From an uncultured Peptoniphilus sp. (lineage in GTDB: Bacteria; Bacillota; Clostridia; Tissierellales; Peptoniphilaceae): DNA of 64,000 bases. The translations under genes and the position numbers were made by a program. The stretch spans positions 1 to 64,000 of the forward strand of contig CABTWG010000001.1 in assembly GCA_902488455.1 (NCBI GenBank). Reading direction: 5' to 3'. The notes below the pieces were generated by a model, which ran no database searches, had not been told where the DNA came from, and saw only the letters and a program-made list of their open reading frames with translations. Shown here piece after piece: positions 23,066 through 33,323 of this stretch (its first letter is position 1; the number at the start of each line of letters is the position of its first letter).

Positions 23066-25372
23066 ATGTATATCAAGGTATTTATTGACAAGAGTGCGTC
23101 AAGCTTCGATACACTCTACACATATAGAACAAATGAATATATAGAGCCTGGCTGCAGGGTCATAGTTCCCTTTGGAAGAGGAAATAGAAAGGCCATAGGG
23201 ATTGTCCTTTATAATTTAGAAGAAAGCGACGTGGAAAAGACAAAGGATATCTTAGAAGTAATAGACGAAGAGCCGATAATAGATGAAAAATTAATAGAGC
23301 TTGGACTTTTCTTGAAAAAGAGATACCTTAGAGGATATTTCAAATCATTTCAACCAATCCTTCCTCCAGGAGATATAAAAAGTATCGAAGTCTATGCAGA
23401 AAGTGACTCAGAAGAAGTTCCAGAGAATCTATTAAATGTGGATATAAAAACCTTAAGCGAAGAAGATAGAAAGACCCTTAAAAAATATAAAGAAAAAGGC
23501 GTGCTCAATTTAAAATACAAGGTAAAGAGTGAAGTCAAAGAAAAATTCGTGACCATGTACAGATTATCAGATGACTATTTAGAACAGCTCTACGGAAAAA
23601 AACTCACCAACCAAGGAAAGTACGTGGTGGAATACCTATCCAAAAATGGAGATAGCGAACTAAAAGAAATCTTGGAAGCCCTATCTATTTCAAGCTCCCC
23701 AGTAAAGACATTAGTAAGACAAAATATAGTCAAAACCTATGAAAAGAAAGAGACTAGAGATCCTTACGCCGAAGAATATACTACCGTAAGACATCCGTTA
23801 AACGAAGAGCAACTAAACGCCTTAGAAGGAATAATAAACTCATATAAGACCGTAAATTTGCTCCATGGCAAGACCGGATCAGGCAAGACAGAAGTATATT
23901 TAAAACTAGCAGAAGATGTAATCGAAAAAGGTGGACAGGTCTGCATGCTGGTACCGGAAATCGGCTTAACGCCACAGATGATAGAGAGGTTTAGAGGAAG
24001 ATTTCCAGGCAGAGTATCCATACTACATTCAAGGCTATCCCTTGGGGAGAGGTTCGACCAGTATCTAAAAATAAAAAATGATGAAGTTGATATAGTAGTT
24101 GGGGCAAGGTCAGCAGTATTTGCACCATTTAAAAACTTAAAGATGATAATAATCGACGAAGAGCATGACAATTCATACAATTTCACCAGTCAAAACGCCT
24201 ACTACACATTGGAAGTAGCTAAATTTAGAATGGAAGGCACTGGCAAGATAGTACTAGGTTCAGCAACTCCTAAGGTAAGTACTTACTACAAGGCAGAATC
24301 AGGCGAATATGGCCTCTTTAAACTAAAAAATAGAGCAGTAAAGGGCGCATTACTTCCAAAGGTGCATATAGCGGATATGAGATCTGAGTTAATTAGAGGA
24401 AACACCAGCATCTTCAGCGGAATTTTAAAAGAAAAACTAGACGAAACCATAAAAAATAAAAATCAGGCAATTTTATTTTTAAATAGGAGAGGCTACTCAA
24501 ACTTCGTAAGTTGTAGATCTTGCGGAGAAGTTATAAAATGCGACAACTGCGACATTTCCATGACCTACCACAAGGATATGAACATACTTCGCTGCCACTA
24601 CTGCGGTGCGACGAAGAAGATGGTGACCACATGTCCAAATTGTGGCTCAAGCTTTATAAAGAGGTTTGGAATAGGCACTCAACAGGTAGAAGCAGAAGTG
24701 AAAAAGTTTTATCCAGATGCAAATGTATTTAGAATGGATAGAGATACCATGGGAAGAAAAGATTCCTATGACAAGATGTATGAAAATATGAAGTCTGGAA
24801 ATATAGATATATTAATTGGCACACAGATGATTTCAAAGGGATTTGACTTTGAAAATGTAAGTCTAGTTGGAATTATTGCAGCGGATATGAGTCTTTATGT
24901 TTCTGATTATAGAGCAAACGAAACTACATTTCAGCTAATCACACAGGTAAGTGGTAGAGCAGGAAGAGGTAGCGTTTCTGGGAGCTGTGTAATACAGACA
25001 TACACTCCAGACAGTTACAGCATCACCCATGCAGCAAGAAGCGATTATGAAGGCTTTTATAAAGACGAACTATACCTAAGAGAAAAGATGGAATACCCAC
25101 CATTTGAAGAACTTATCTCAGTGGTTTTCACATCTGGTACCGAAAAAGGGCTAAAAGAATTTGCCCAAGATTTTTTAGAAGTGCTTACTTATAAGTGCCA
25201 GGACTTAATTAAATATTCCCAAGTAACGACCATGCCTAAGATAAAAAATATATACAAGGTGAGATTTATGTTAAAAGTCATGCCACAGAGACGAAATGAG
25301 TTATTAACGACGTTAGAATGGGTAAAAGAAAATATGAAGAATAATAGAATAGATGTATTTATAGAATTTTGA
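23066..25372 (+). CDS. priA: Primosomal protein N' (helicase PriA)
   Basis: Replication-restart helicase, 768 residues. The N-terminal DNA-binding domain is about 1-180; Walker A is GKTGSGKTE and Walker B DEEH (IIDEEHDNSYN). The zinc-binding insertion has paired cysteines, CRSCGEVIKCDNC and CHYCGATKK...CPNCGSS, and the helicase C-domain contains QVSGRAGRG. GGGAGAAA lies before the ATG. It starts the priA-def-fmt cluster. Confidence 0.97.
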   Translation: MYIKVFIDKSASSFDTLYTYRTNEYIEPGCRVIVPFGRGNRKAIGIVLYNLEESDVEKTKDILEVIDEEPIIDEKLIELGLFLKKRYLRGYFKSFQPILPPGDIKSIEVYAESDSEEVPENLLNVDIKTLSEEDRKTLKKYKEKGVLNLKYKVKSEVKEKFVTMYRLSDDYLEQLYGKKLTNQGKYVVEYLSKNGDSELKEILEALSISSSPVKTLVRQNIVKTYEKKETRDPYAEEYTTVRHPLNEEQLNALEGIINSYKTVNLLHGKTGSGKTEVYLKLAEDVIEKGGQVCMLVPEIGLTPQMIERFRGRFPGRVSILHSRLSLGERFDQYLKIKNDEVDIVVGARSAVFAPFKNLKMIIIDEEHDNSYNFTSQNAYYTLEVAKFRMEGTGKIVLGSATPKVSTYYKAESGEYGLFKLKNRAVKGALLPKVHIADMRSELIRGNTSIFSGILKEKLDETIKNKNQAILFLNRRGYSNFVSCRSCGEVIKCDNCDISMTYHKDMNILRCHYCGATKKMVTTCPNCGSSFIKRFGIGTQQVEAEVKKFYPDANVFRMDRDTMGRKDSYDKMYENMKSGNIDILIGTQMISKGFDFENVSLVGIIAADMSLYVSDYRANETTFQLITQVSGRAGRGSVSGSCVIQTYTPDSYSITHAARSDYEGFYKDELYLREKMEYPPFEELISVVFTSGTEKGLKEFAQDFLEVLTYKCQDLIKYSQVTTMPKIKNIYKVRFMLKVMPQRRNELLTTLEWVKENMKNNRIDVFIEF

Positions 25373-25379
25373 GGTGAAT

Positions 25380-25862
25380 ATGGCAATTAGAAATATAAGG
25401 ACAGATGAAGATCCTATACTTAGAAAAATTTCGAAAGAAGTTAAAGATATAAATGATAGAACAAAGACACTTATAGACGATATGTTTGAAACTATGGACC
25501 ATTCAGATGGAGTAGGACTAGCTGCTCCACAAGTAGGCATACTTAGAAGGATAATAACCCTTGATGACCAAGAAGGACTTCGAGGAGCGTTTATAAATCC
25601 TAAGATTGTTGAAAAAGATGGGGAACAAGTTGGTCCGGAAGGATGCTTGAGTGTGCCTGGTAAACAAGGAACTGTAAATAGAGCAAACCATATAGTTGTA
25701 AATTATATGGATGTAGATGGAGAAGAAAAAACTTTGGAAGCTGAAGGATTTACAGCGAGAATCTTCCAACACGAAATAGATCACTTGGACGGAATCCTCT
25801 ATACAGATTTAGCAACTGAAATCCACAATATTGAAGTGGAAGATGAAGAGGTGATAGGTTGA
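25380..25862 (+). CDS. def: Peptide deformylase
   Basis: Removes the formyl group from nascent proteins; a metal enzyme of 160 residues. All three motifs are present: GVGLAAPQVG, EGCLSVPG and HEIDHLDG, giving the Cys and two His metal ligands. The start is ATG 25380, with GAGGTG six bases upstream; the GTG at 25374 lies in that ribosome site and is rejected. The stop overlaps the TTG start of fmt. Confidence 0.96.
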   Translation: MAIRNIRTDEDPILRKISKEVKDINDRTKTLIDDMFETMDHSDGVGLAAPQVGILRRIITLDDQEGLRGAFINPKIVEKDGEQVGPEGCLSVPGKQGTVNRANHIVVNYMDVDGEEKTLEAEGFTARIFQHEIDHLDGILYTDLATEIHNIEVEDEEVIG

Positions 25863-26779
25863 GAATAATCTACATGGGAACGCCTGAATTTGCAGTTAAA
25901 CCATTAGAGAAACTGGCGGAAAACTTCGAAGTTGTACTTGCAGTTACAAATGAAGACAAAAGTTCGGGAAGAGGCAAGAAGATTACCATGCCTCCGGTAA
26001 AAATAGCAGCACTAGAAAGAAATATCGATGTATTCCAACCTAAAAATGTAAATTCAGATGAATCAATCGAATATTTAAAGTCATTTGACGCAGATTTAGT
26101 GATCGTCTGTGCCTATGGCAAGATTTTAAGAGAAGGAATACTAAATTTAACTGGAGAAAACCCTGTAAATATCCACGCCTCTATCCTTCCTAAACTAAGA
26201 GGTGCAGCTCCGATCAACTTTGCAATTATAAATGGAGACAAGGAAGCTGGAGTCTCTATCATGAAGGTGGAAGAAGGTCTTGATACAGGAGACTTCTCTC
26301 TAGTTGGAGAGACTGATATTGGCAGTAAAACTGTAGAAGAACTGGAAGAGGAACTTTCAGAAATGGGAGCAGACCTAATTGTAGAGTTTGTAAATAGATT
26401 TATGGAAGGCAATCTAAATTGGACTAAACAAAATGACGAAGAGTCAACCTATGCTCCTAAGATTTCAAAGGATTTTGGATATTTGGATTTCAAAACCATG
26501 GATAAAAACTATATCGAAAGACTTTCCAGAGGACTTACGAAGAAGAGTGGAATTTCTATCCTCTATGAAGGAAATAGAATTAAACTTGATGAAATAGAAG
26601 TAGCAGATGGAAAAGGAAAACCTGGAGAAGTTTTAGAATCCGAAAAATTTTTAGAAATAGCTACAAAAGATGGATCTGTAAAAGCACATAGACTACAATG
26701 GCCTGGCAAGAAGATGATGGATGCAGAAGATTTCTTCAGAGGTAGAAAGATAGAAAAAGGAAGTATAATAGGAGGTTAG
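25859..26779 (+). CDS. fmt: Methionyl-tRNA formyltransferase
   Basis: Formylates initiator Met-tRNA; 306 residues. The N-terminal formyltransferase domain (about 1-190) has the SLLPKLRG-type motif SILPKLRGAAPINFAI and the Asp in MKVEEGLDTGD; a C-terminal domain follows (about 205-300). It starts with TTG, overlapping the def stop (TTGA) by four bases, with GAGGTGAT upstream. The def-fmt pair is universal in this cluster. Confidence 0.96.
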   Translation: MRIIYMGTPEFAVKPLEKLAENFEVVLAVTNEDKSSGRGKKITMPPVKIAALERNIDVFQPKNVNSDESIEYLKSFDADLVIVCAYGKILREGILNLTGENPVNIHASILPKLRGAAPINFAIINGDKEAGVSIMKVEEGLDTGDFSLVGETDIGSKTVEELEEELSEMGADLIVEFVNRFMEGNLNWTKQNDEESTYAPKISKDFGYLDFKTMDKNYIERLSRGLTKKSGISILYEGNRIKLDEIEVADGKGKPGEVLESEKFLEIATKDGSVKAHRLQWPGKKMMDAEDFFRGRKIEKGSIIGG

Positions 26780-26781
26780 CT

Positions 26782-27489
26782 ATGTTTGGACAAACAGGTG
26801 GAGCATATTTGGGATATTATTCCTACATGATATATGTACTACCAGGACTAATACTCGCGCTTTATGCTCAGTCAAAGATAACTAAAAACTATGCAAAATA
26901 CTCTAGAATTAGAAACTCACGTTCATTAACGGGAGCAGAAGTTGCAAGAATTATCTTGGATAGAAATGGTTTAAACGATGTAAGTATCAAAAAGATTAAT
27001 GGAACACTGACAGATCACTACGATCCGAGGGATAAATCTCTTTCCCTTTCAGAAAATGTATACGAAGGGGCATCAATAGCCTCTGCGGCAGTTGCAGCTC
27101 ACGAAGTCGGCCATGCAATCCAAGACAAGGAAAGCTACAGACCCCTAGTACTTAGACAGACATTGGCACCAGCGGCACAAATTGGATCAAACTTTGCAAT
27201 AACTCTTGTAATAATTGGTATGTTTGTAAGTGAAGTGCTTATAAATTTAGGAGTTGCACTATTTGTAGTTGCAGTTTTATTTACAATTATCACACTTCCT
27301 GTAGAAATGGACGCATCCAAAAGAGCAAAGCTTCAACTTGCAGATAACATCATGACAGATCAAGAACTCGTTGGTGCAGGAAATGTACTTTCAGCGGCAG
27401 CTATGACATATTTGGCATCAATGATAACTGCAATTGGCAACTTACTAAGAATACTCGCAATTTCAAATTCTAGAAATAGAAGGGATTAA
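26782..27489 (+). CDS. Zinc metallopeptidase YugP
   Basis: A 235-residue membrane protein of the YugP family (Pfam Zn_peptidase_2). A membrane segment at about 11-27 is followed by the zinc motif HEVGHAIQ (about residue 110) and two more hydrophobic segments at about 145-175. The third ligand is probably in PVEMDASKRAK. Its substrate is not known. It lies between fmt and rsmB, the usual clostridial position. AGGAGG precedes the ATG. Confidence 0.92.
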   Translation: MFGQTGGAYLGYYSYMIYVLPGLILALYAQSKITKNYAKYSRIRNSRSLTGAEVARIILDRNGLNDVSIKKINGTLTDHYDPRDKSLSLSENVYEGASIASAAVAAHEVGHAIQDKESYRPLVLRQTLAPAAQIGSNFAITLVIIGMFVSEVLINLGVALFVVAVLFTIITLPVEMDASKRAKLQLADNIMTDQELVGAGNVLSAAAMTYLASMITAIGNLLRILAISNSRNRRD

Positions 27490-27490
27490 T

Positions 27491-28744
27491 ATGTCAGTTA
27501 GAAGAGAAGCACTGCAGATACTAAAGAATGTATCTAGCGGTGCATTTTTATCAGAAGAATTAAATAAAAGTAAGACGGATAACATTTCACTACTTAGAAA
27601 TATAACCACAGGAACTCTTAGAAATAAAACTTATCTTGACTACCTTATAAAGAAAAACTCCAAAGTGAGGTTTAAAAAGATTCACGAAGATATTAGAATA
27701 ATTCTTGAAATAAGTCTCTATCAATATATATTTTTGGATGGAATACCAGACTATACAATAGTGGACGAAGCTGTTAAACTAACTAAAAAAGTATCTCACA
27801 AGGGAAGTGTAGGATTTGTAAATGGGCTTCTTAGAAACTTTATAAGAAAGAAAGATTTTGAAGTGGATTTAAAGGGAAGAGACTACTACATAACTAGGTA
27901 TTCTGTTCCAGGAAGATACTATGACTACTTGGATAAAAATTATTCCAAAGAAAAGTTAGAAGAAATACTAAAATTAAATAACACTGAGGACAACTTTACA
28001 ATTAGGACAAACTTCACAAAAATAACAAGAGATGAACTTATAAAATCTCTAAGTTCCAATTATAATTTAAGAAAAGATAGCCTTACAAAATCGGGGATAA
28101 TAGTTGAAGATCCAAAAGATATATTTAAGACAGAAGAATTTAAAAATGGAAAGTTCTATGTACAAGATTCAGGATCAATTTTGATTTCAGAACTACTAAA
28201 TCCAAAAGAAGGAAGCGAAGTCCTTGATATGTGTGCAAATCCTGGAGGCAAGACCACTCATCTGTGCGAAATTTTAAATAAAACGGGGAAGGTCACAGCA
28301 TGGGATATAAAAGAAATGGTAGAGCTTAGAGAAAACGCAAAGAGACTTGGCTTTTCCAATTTAGAAATAGAAAAGAGAGATTCAACCATCTATGATAAAA
28401 AGTACGAAGACTACTTTGACTATGTGCTACTAGATGCGCCTTGTTCAGCTATTGGACTTATTAGAAGACATCCAGAAATTAGATACAAGGATGTAGACTT
28501 AGAAAGCATAACAAGCACTCAGAAAAAACTTATTGAAAATGCTGGTAAATATGTAAAACCAGGCGGACTTCTCATGTACTCAACCTGTTCCGTACTAGAA
28601 GCAGAAAATGAGGAAGTAGTAGCAGAATTCTTAGAAAAAAATAAAAATTTCGAAAATATAAAGACCTTTGGAAAGGATACTTTTAAAACGGATCCAACTA
28701 TGGAAGCAGATGGATTTTCCATAAGTCTTTTAAGGAGAATTTAA
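27491..28744 (+). CDS. rsmB: 16S rRNA (cytosine-967-C5) methyltransferase
   Basis: A 417-residue RsmB. It has an N-terminal NusB-like RNA-binding domain (about 1-130) and a methyltransferase domain with SAM motif MCANPGGKTTHL and the two catalytic cysteines in LLDAPCSAIG and YSTCSVL. It starts two bases after yugP and abuts rlmN, whose start codon overlaps its final base. Confidence 0.95.
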   Translation: MSVRREALQILKNVSSGAFLSEELNKSKTDNISLLRNITTGTLRNKTYLDYLIKKNSKVRFKKIHEDIRIILEISLYQYIFLDGIPDYTIVDEAVKLTKKVSHKGSVGFVNGLLRNFIRKKDFEVDLKGRDYYITRYSVPGRYYDYLDKNYSKEKLEEILKLNNTEDNFTIRTNFTKITRDELIKSLSSNYNLRKDSLTKSGIIVEDPKDIFKTEEFKNGKFYVQDSGSILISELLNPKEGSEVLDMCANPGGKTTHLCEILNKTGKVTAWDIKEMVELRENAKRLGFSNLEIEKRDSTIYDKKYEDYFDYVLLDAPCSAIGLIRRHPEIRYKDVDLESITSTQKKLIENAGKYVKPGGLLMYSTCSVLEAENEEVVAEFLEKNKNFENIKTFGKDTFKTDPTMEADGFSISLLRRI

Positions 28745-29772
28745 TGTTTATAAACGATATGACATTTGAAGAGCTAAAGTCCTATATAGAAGAAATCGGA
28801 GAAAAGAAGTACAGGGCGGAGCAACTCTTCACATTTTTCAATAAAAATAAAAAATGGAATTTGAAAGAATCTTCAAATCTTCCTAAAAATTTAAAATCTC
28901 TTCCAGTAAGAGAGATTAAAATATTTGAAGAGTATCATTCAAAGCTTGATGAAACTGTCAAATTTTTGTTTGAATTAAATGACAGAAACTTAATCGAAGG
29001 CGTACTTTTAAAATACGAACATGGATACTCCCAATGTATTTCGACTCAAGTCGGATGCAGAATGGGATGCTCATTTTGTGCATCTACAAAGGGAGGACTT
29101 ATAAGAAATTTAACTCCTTCAGAAATGGCAGGACAGATCTACTTAGTTGAAAATAAACTCGGAATAAGTATTTCAAACATAGTACTTATGGGAAGTGGAG
29201 AGCCCCTTGACAATTATGAAAATGTAATCTCTTTCTTCGACATCATCCACGATGAGAGGGGAAAGAATCTAAGCAATAGATCCATCACCATCTCAAGTTG
29301 CGGAATAGTTCCGAAGATTAGAGAGCTAAGTAAGTTAAATAGACCGATAAATCTTGCAATCTCTCTTCACAGTCCATTCGATGAAGAGAGAAAAAAGATT
29401 ATGCCAATCACAAATAGGTATAGCATAGAAGACATTTTAAAGGCTTCAATGGAATATAGCGAAGCTACTGGAACTAGAATAACTCTTGAATACACACTTA
29501 TAAAAGATGTAAATGATAGAGAGATAGATGCAGATGAGCTTATAAGAATAACAAAAGGCATGAAAGTCCACGTAAATCTTATTCCACTAAACCCAATTAA
29601 AGAGTATAATAGAGGAAAGACATCAGGAAAAGGTGCAAAGAAATTTCAAAATCTGCTTTTAAAAGGTGGTATTAATGCTACAATAAGAAGAGAGCTTGGA
29701 TCAGATATTTCTGCATCTTGTGGCCAGCTTAGAAGAAAGAGGTTGGAAAATGAAAATAGCAAAGAGAACTGA
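28744..29772 (+). CDS. rlmN: Dual-specificity rRNA/tRNA methyltransferase RlmN
   Basis: Radical-SAM enzyme methylating 23S rRNA A2503 and tRNA A37, 342 residues. The iron-sulfur motif CRMGCSFC (CxxxCxxC) is near residue 105, and the second catalytic Cys is in SASCGQLR near the C-terminus. It overlaps the phosphatase gene by 23 bases. Confidence 0.96.
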   Translation: MFINDMTFEELKSYIEEIGEKKYRAEQLFTFFNKNKKWNLKESSNLPKNLKSLPVREIKIFEEYHSKLDETVKFLFELNDRNLIEGVLLKYEHGYSQCISTQVGCRMGCSFCASTKGGLIRNLTPSEMAGQIYLVENKLGISISNIVLMGSGEPLDNYENVISFFDIIHDERGKNLSNRSITISSCGIVPKIRELSKLNRPINLAISLHSPFDEERKKIMPITNRYSIEDILKASMEYSEATGTRITLEYTLIKDVNDREIDADELIRITKGMKVHVNLIPLNPIKEYNRGKTSGKGAKKFQNLLLKGGINATIRRELGSDISASCGQLRRKRLENENSKEN

Positions 29773-30469
29773 TAAGGGACTAGTAAGAAAAAACAACGAA
29801 GACTACTTGTATGTGGATCCTGAACTTAACCTCTTCATCTTATGTGATGGGATGGGAGGTCATTTGGCAGGAGAAACTGCAAGCAAGACTGCCGTCCTAG
29901 AAATAAGCGAATATTTTAAAAATTTTAAAATAGAAAATAGCGAGGATATTGAAAAAGCCATACTCGAAGCAATCGAAATGGCAAATTCAAAAATCCTAAG
30001 ATTATCTTCGGAAAACGAAGAATACAAAGGTATGGGTACAACTCTATCCATAGGATTGGTATTTAAAGACAACTTATACTACACAAATATAGGTGACTCC
30101 AGAATTTATGAAATGGACGATGAAGGTCTAAGACTTTTGACAAGAGATGACACCTATGTAAACTATCTATTAGATATGGGAGAAATATCTGAAGAAGAAG
30201 CAAAGAATCATCCTAATAAAAATGTATTGACTCAAGCTTTGGGAACAGAATCAAAAATTAAAAAGAAAAATGTATTTGTAAGTCCAATTAAAGATAAGAT
30301 ATTTCTTATGGCTTCAGATGGACTTACCAACATGGTTACAGATAAAAAATTAGAAGAGATATTAAAAAACGAAGATCTCGAAGCTGCCGCAGACGAACTT
30401 TTAAGAGAAGCACTAGACAATGGCGGAGTCGACAATATAACTTTTATAATATTTACAAGTAGGTGTTAA
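29750..30469 (+). CDS. stp: PP2C-type Ser/Thr phosphatase Stp/PrpC
   Basis: A 239-residue PPM-family phosphatase that reverses PrkC phosphorylation. Metal-binding aspartates are in CDGMGGHLAGE, ASDGLTNMV and VDNITFIIF. I take ATG 29750 as start because the protein then begins MKIAKRTDKGLVRKNNED like its relatives; an upstream start at 29696 would lie deep in rlmN with no ribosome site. Directly upstream of prkC, the standard pair. Confidence 0.95.
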   Translation: MKIAKRTDKGLVRKNNEDYLYVDPELNLFILCDGMGGHLAGETASKTAVLEISEYFKNFKIENSEDIEKAILEAIEMANSKILRLSSENEEYKGMGTTLSIGLVFKDNLYYTNIGDSRIYEMDDEGLRLLTRDDTYVNYLLDMGEISEEEAKNHPNKNVLTQALGTESKIKKKNVFVSPIKDKIFLMASDGLTNMVTDKKLEEILKNEDLEAAADELLREALDNGGVDNITFIIFTSRC

Positions 30470-30471
30470 GA

Positions 30472-32475
30472 ATGATAGGAAAAGTTTTAGGAACTAGATA
30501 TGAAATTTTAGAAAAAATTGGCACCGGTGGTATGGGCGATGTTTACAAAGCTCATGACAGAAGACTTGATAGAATAGTCGCAATCAAAATATTAAAAGCT
30601 CAGTACAATGACGAAACCGGTTTTATAAAGAAATTTAAGAGAGAATCACTGGCAGCTGCATCAATCTCACATCCGAGTATAGTAAGTATCTATGATGTAG
30701 GTACAGAAGATTTACAAGGACTTAAAGTACATTACATCGTAATGGAATATATAGAAGGTAGAACCTTAAAAGAAGTTATCAAAGAAGAAGGACGTATCCC
30801 AGAAAAGAGGGCACTTAACTATGCAATTCAAATCTTGGATGCACTTAAAATTGCCCACGCAAAGGGAATCGTCCACAGGGATATCAAGAGTCCAAATATC
30901 ATGATTACCCATGATGACAGGGTAAAGGTAACGGACTTTGGAATTGCTAGAATAGCTGATAACACAACTGTGACAGCTACCAATGCGATTATGGGGTCTG
31001 TTCACTACTTTTCTCCAGAACAAGCAAGAGGAGCAAAGGTAGACAATAGATCTGACATATATTCTTTGGGAATTGTTCTATATGAGATGCTTACTGGAAG
31101 ACTTCCATTCGATGCAGAAAATCCTGTATCTGTGGCACTGATGCAAGTTCAATCCAAGATGCCTAAACCATCTGATAGTTATCCAGATATAAGCGAAGAT
31201 GCAGATATCTTGGTAGAAAAACTCACCATGAAAAATCCTGAGGATAGATTCAAAGACGCATCAGCTGCAATAAAGGCAATAAAGGGAATCCTTTTAGGAA
31301 GAGGAATAAGCATTACAGAAAAAGAAATTGACCCTCCAGTTAGTAAAAATAAAAAAGTCATAAGAAGAGACGATTCAGAACACTCTCCTTATAGCAATAT
31401 AGCTTTAAATAACGAAGAAAACTTTAAGAGAAATAAAAATAGGAAGAAGAAAAATTCCACAGGACCACTTCTTCTTGGAGTTTTAGCTGCACTACTTACA
31501 GTTGCACTTCTAGTATTTATAGTTCCAAGGGTAATCTCCAATAGGAATGCAGATAAACCTCAAGTTGAAGAACCAGAAGTAACTGAATTTGAAGCACCAG
31601 ATCTACTAGGAAAATCCGAATCTGAAGTAAGATCAATCCTAAAGACTCTTGGACTTAAACTCGAAGTAGAGTACGAAGAAGAAGACACAAGACCTAATGG
31701 AGTGGTACTATCTCAAGATCCAGTTACTGGAACTAAATTAAAATCAGGAGATACACTAAAAGTATATCTAAATAAATTAGATGAAGTAGTTACAATACCG
31801 AATGTAATCAATAGAACTAGAGCAGAAGCTGAAGATCTATTCACATCAAGCTCTATAAATATTGGTGAAGTAAGAGAAGAATATTCAAATGAAATAGAAG
31901 AAGGCAAGATTATATCCACAGAACCAAAGGCAGGATTTGAAATCAAGAGAGGTCAATCAGTAGATATAGTAATTTCAAAGGGAGTGGACAACAACCCAGT
32001 AAATGCCATCAACTTCAGAGGAGAAAAACTAACTGTTGCGAAGAAGTATCTCGAAGACAGTGGACTTAAGGTAGAAGTTGAGTATCAAGAGTCAAACGAA
32101 GTTGGAAAGGATGAAGTAGTAAGACAAGATCCAATCGGTGAAGTTGCGAAAAATTCTACAGTTCATCTAATCGTTTCAAGTGGACCAGTGACTCAACCTA
32201 TAGAGCCTACAGAACCAGAAAACAGCGGAAATACTGAAAACAACGAAAACAACACATCTGAACAAACTCAAACCTTTAGAGTAAGAGTAAACGATGATGG
32301 ACAAAGACATAGAGTCGTTGTAAATAGAATTAGAGATGGTGAAAGCACAGTTTTCTATGACTATCACAAGACATTTGAAGATGGAGATGTTTCAATAGAA
32401 ATAAAAGGTAAGTCAGGTGACAAATTCGTTCTCTATATAGATGGCGAAGAATCTGACAGCATGGTGCTTAAATGA
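30472..32475 (+). CDS. prkC: PASTA-domain Ser/Thr protein kinase PrkC (Stk1)
   Basis: Membrane kinase sensing muropeptides or lipid II, 667 residues. The kinase domain (about 8-270) has GTGGMGDVYKA, HRDIKSPNIM, DFGIAR and an activation loop with several Thr (TTVTATNAIMGSVHYFSPEQ). A charged linker is followed by a membrane segment (about 323-346) and three PASTA domains (about 365-435, 436-505, 506-575), then an Asn/Glu-rich spacer and a ~65-residue C-terminal beta domain. Start ATG 30472 lies two bases after the phosphatase stop; the alternative GTG 30463 lies inside it. Confidence 0.96.
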   Translation: MIGKVLGTRYEILEKIGTGGMGDVYKAHDRRLDRIVAIKILKAQYNDETGFIKKFKRESLAAASISHPSIVSIYDVGTEDLQGLKVHYIVMEYIEGRTLKEVIKEEGRIPEKRALNYAIQILDALKIAHAKGIVHRDIKSPNIMITHDDRVKVTDFGIARIADNTTVTATNAIMGSVHYFSPEQARGAKVDNRSDIYSLGIVLYEMLTGRLPFDAENPVSVALMQVQSKMPKPSDSYPDISEDADILVEKLTMKNPEDRFKDASAAIKAIKGILLGRGISITEKEIDPPVSKNKKVIRRDDSEHSPYSNIALNNEENFKRNKNRKKKNSTGPLLLGVLAALLTVALLVFIVPRVISNRNADKPQVEEPEVTEFEAPDLLGKSESEVRSILKTLGLKLEVEYEEEDTRPNGVVLSQDPVTGTKLKSGDTLKVYLNKLDEVVTIPNVINRTRAEAEDLFTSSSINIGEVREEYSNEIEEGKIISTEPKAGFEIKRGQSVDIVISKGVDNNPVNAINFRGEKLTVAKKYLEDSGLKVEVEYQESNEVGKDEVVRQDPIGEVAKNSTVHLIVSSGPVTQPIEPTEPENSGNTENNENNTSEQTQTFRVRVNDDGQRHRVVVNRIRDGESTVFYDYHKTFEDGDVSIEIKGKSGDKFVLYIDGEESDSMVLK

Positions 32476-33323
32476 TAGGTAAGATTATAAAATTAACCGG
32501 CGGGTTTTATTATGTAAAAGAAGACAAAGTCTACGAGACAAGAGCTCGTGGACTTTTTCGCCATAAGGACGAAAAACCTGTGGTGGGAGACATTGTAGAC
32601 TTCGAAGTTGAAGAGAACATGCTTGGATACATAACGAGGGTTCATCCAAGAAAAAATATGCTTAAAAGGCCATCAGTTGCCAATGTGGATTTGGCACTGG
32701 TGGTAATACCTGTTAAAAGTCCAAACCCAAATATATTTTTAATAGATAAAGTGCTTGCTGAATATGAAAAAGAAGATATGAAGGTAAAGATTTTGATTTC
32801 TAAAATTGACCTAGATAAAGAGTATGCAGAAGAACTTAAAGGGACTTATGAAAAAGCAGGATACGAAGTCTATACCTATAGCGCAGTTACAAATGAAGGT
32901 AAGGATGAGCTTAAAAAACTACTTGAAGGCAAAACCACAGCACTATCAGGAGTATCTGCAGCTGGAAAATCAACTTTGATTTCGAATATATTAAATATAA
33001 ATCTCGAAACCGGTGATGTTTCTTCGAAATTAAATAGGGGAAAACACACCACAAGACATGTGGAGATATTTCCTGGAGAAAACAACACATTTATCTTCGA
33101 CACACCAGGATTTTCAAATTACGAAGTGGACATAGAAGAGGAAGATTTAAAATATTATTTTAGAGAGTTTAACAAATACACTTGTAAATTCAACGACTGC
33201 CATCATGTAAATGAACCTGGTTGCGGAGTAAAAGAAGCTCTATTAAATAAAGAGATAGAAAAGACAAGGTACGAAAGTTATATAAGACTTTACGAAGAAT
33301 TAAAAAATAGGAGGAAGTACTAA
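32472..33323 (+). CDS. rsgA: Ribosome small-subunit-dependent GTPase RsgA
   Basis: 30S-assembly GTPase, 283 residues. OB-fold N-terminal domain (about 1-65), circularly permuted G domain with DLALVVIPVKSPNP, ISKIDL (G4-like), P-loop GVSAAGKST and DTPGFSNYE, and a zinc finger CKFNDCHHVNEPGC. The P-loop reads GVSAAGKST where GxSGVGKS is more usual, but GxxxxGKS/T is satisfied. It overlaps the prkC stop by four bases. Confidence 0.95.
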   Translation: MIGKIIKLTGGFYYVKEDKVYETRARGLFRHKDEKPVVGDIVDFEVEENMLGYITRVHPRKNMLKRPSVANVDLALVVIPVKSPNPNIFLIDKVLAEYEKEDMKVKILISKIDLDKEYAEELKGTYEKAGYEVYTYSAVTNEGKDELKKLLEGKTTALSGVSAAGKSTLISNILNINLETGDVSSKLNRGKHTTRHVEIFPGENNTFIFDTPGFSNYEVDIEEEDLKYYFREFNKYTCKFNDCHHVNEPGCGVKEALLNKEIEKTRYESYIRLYEELKNRRKY

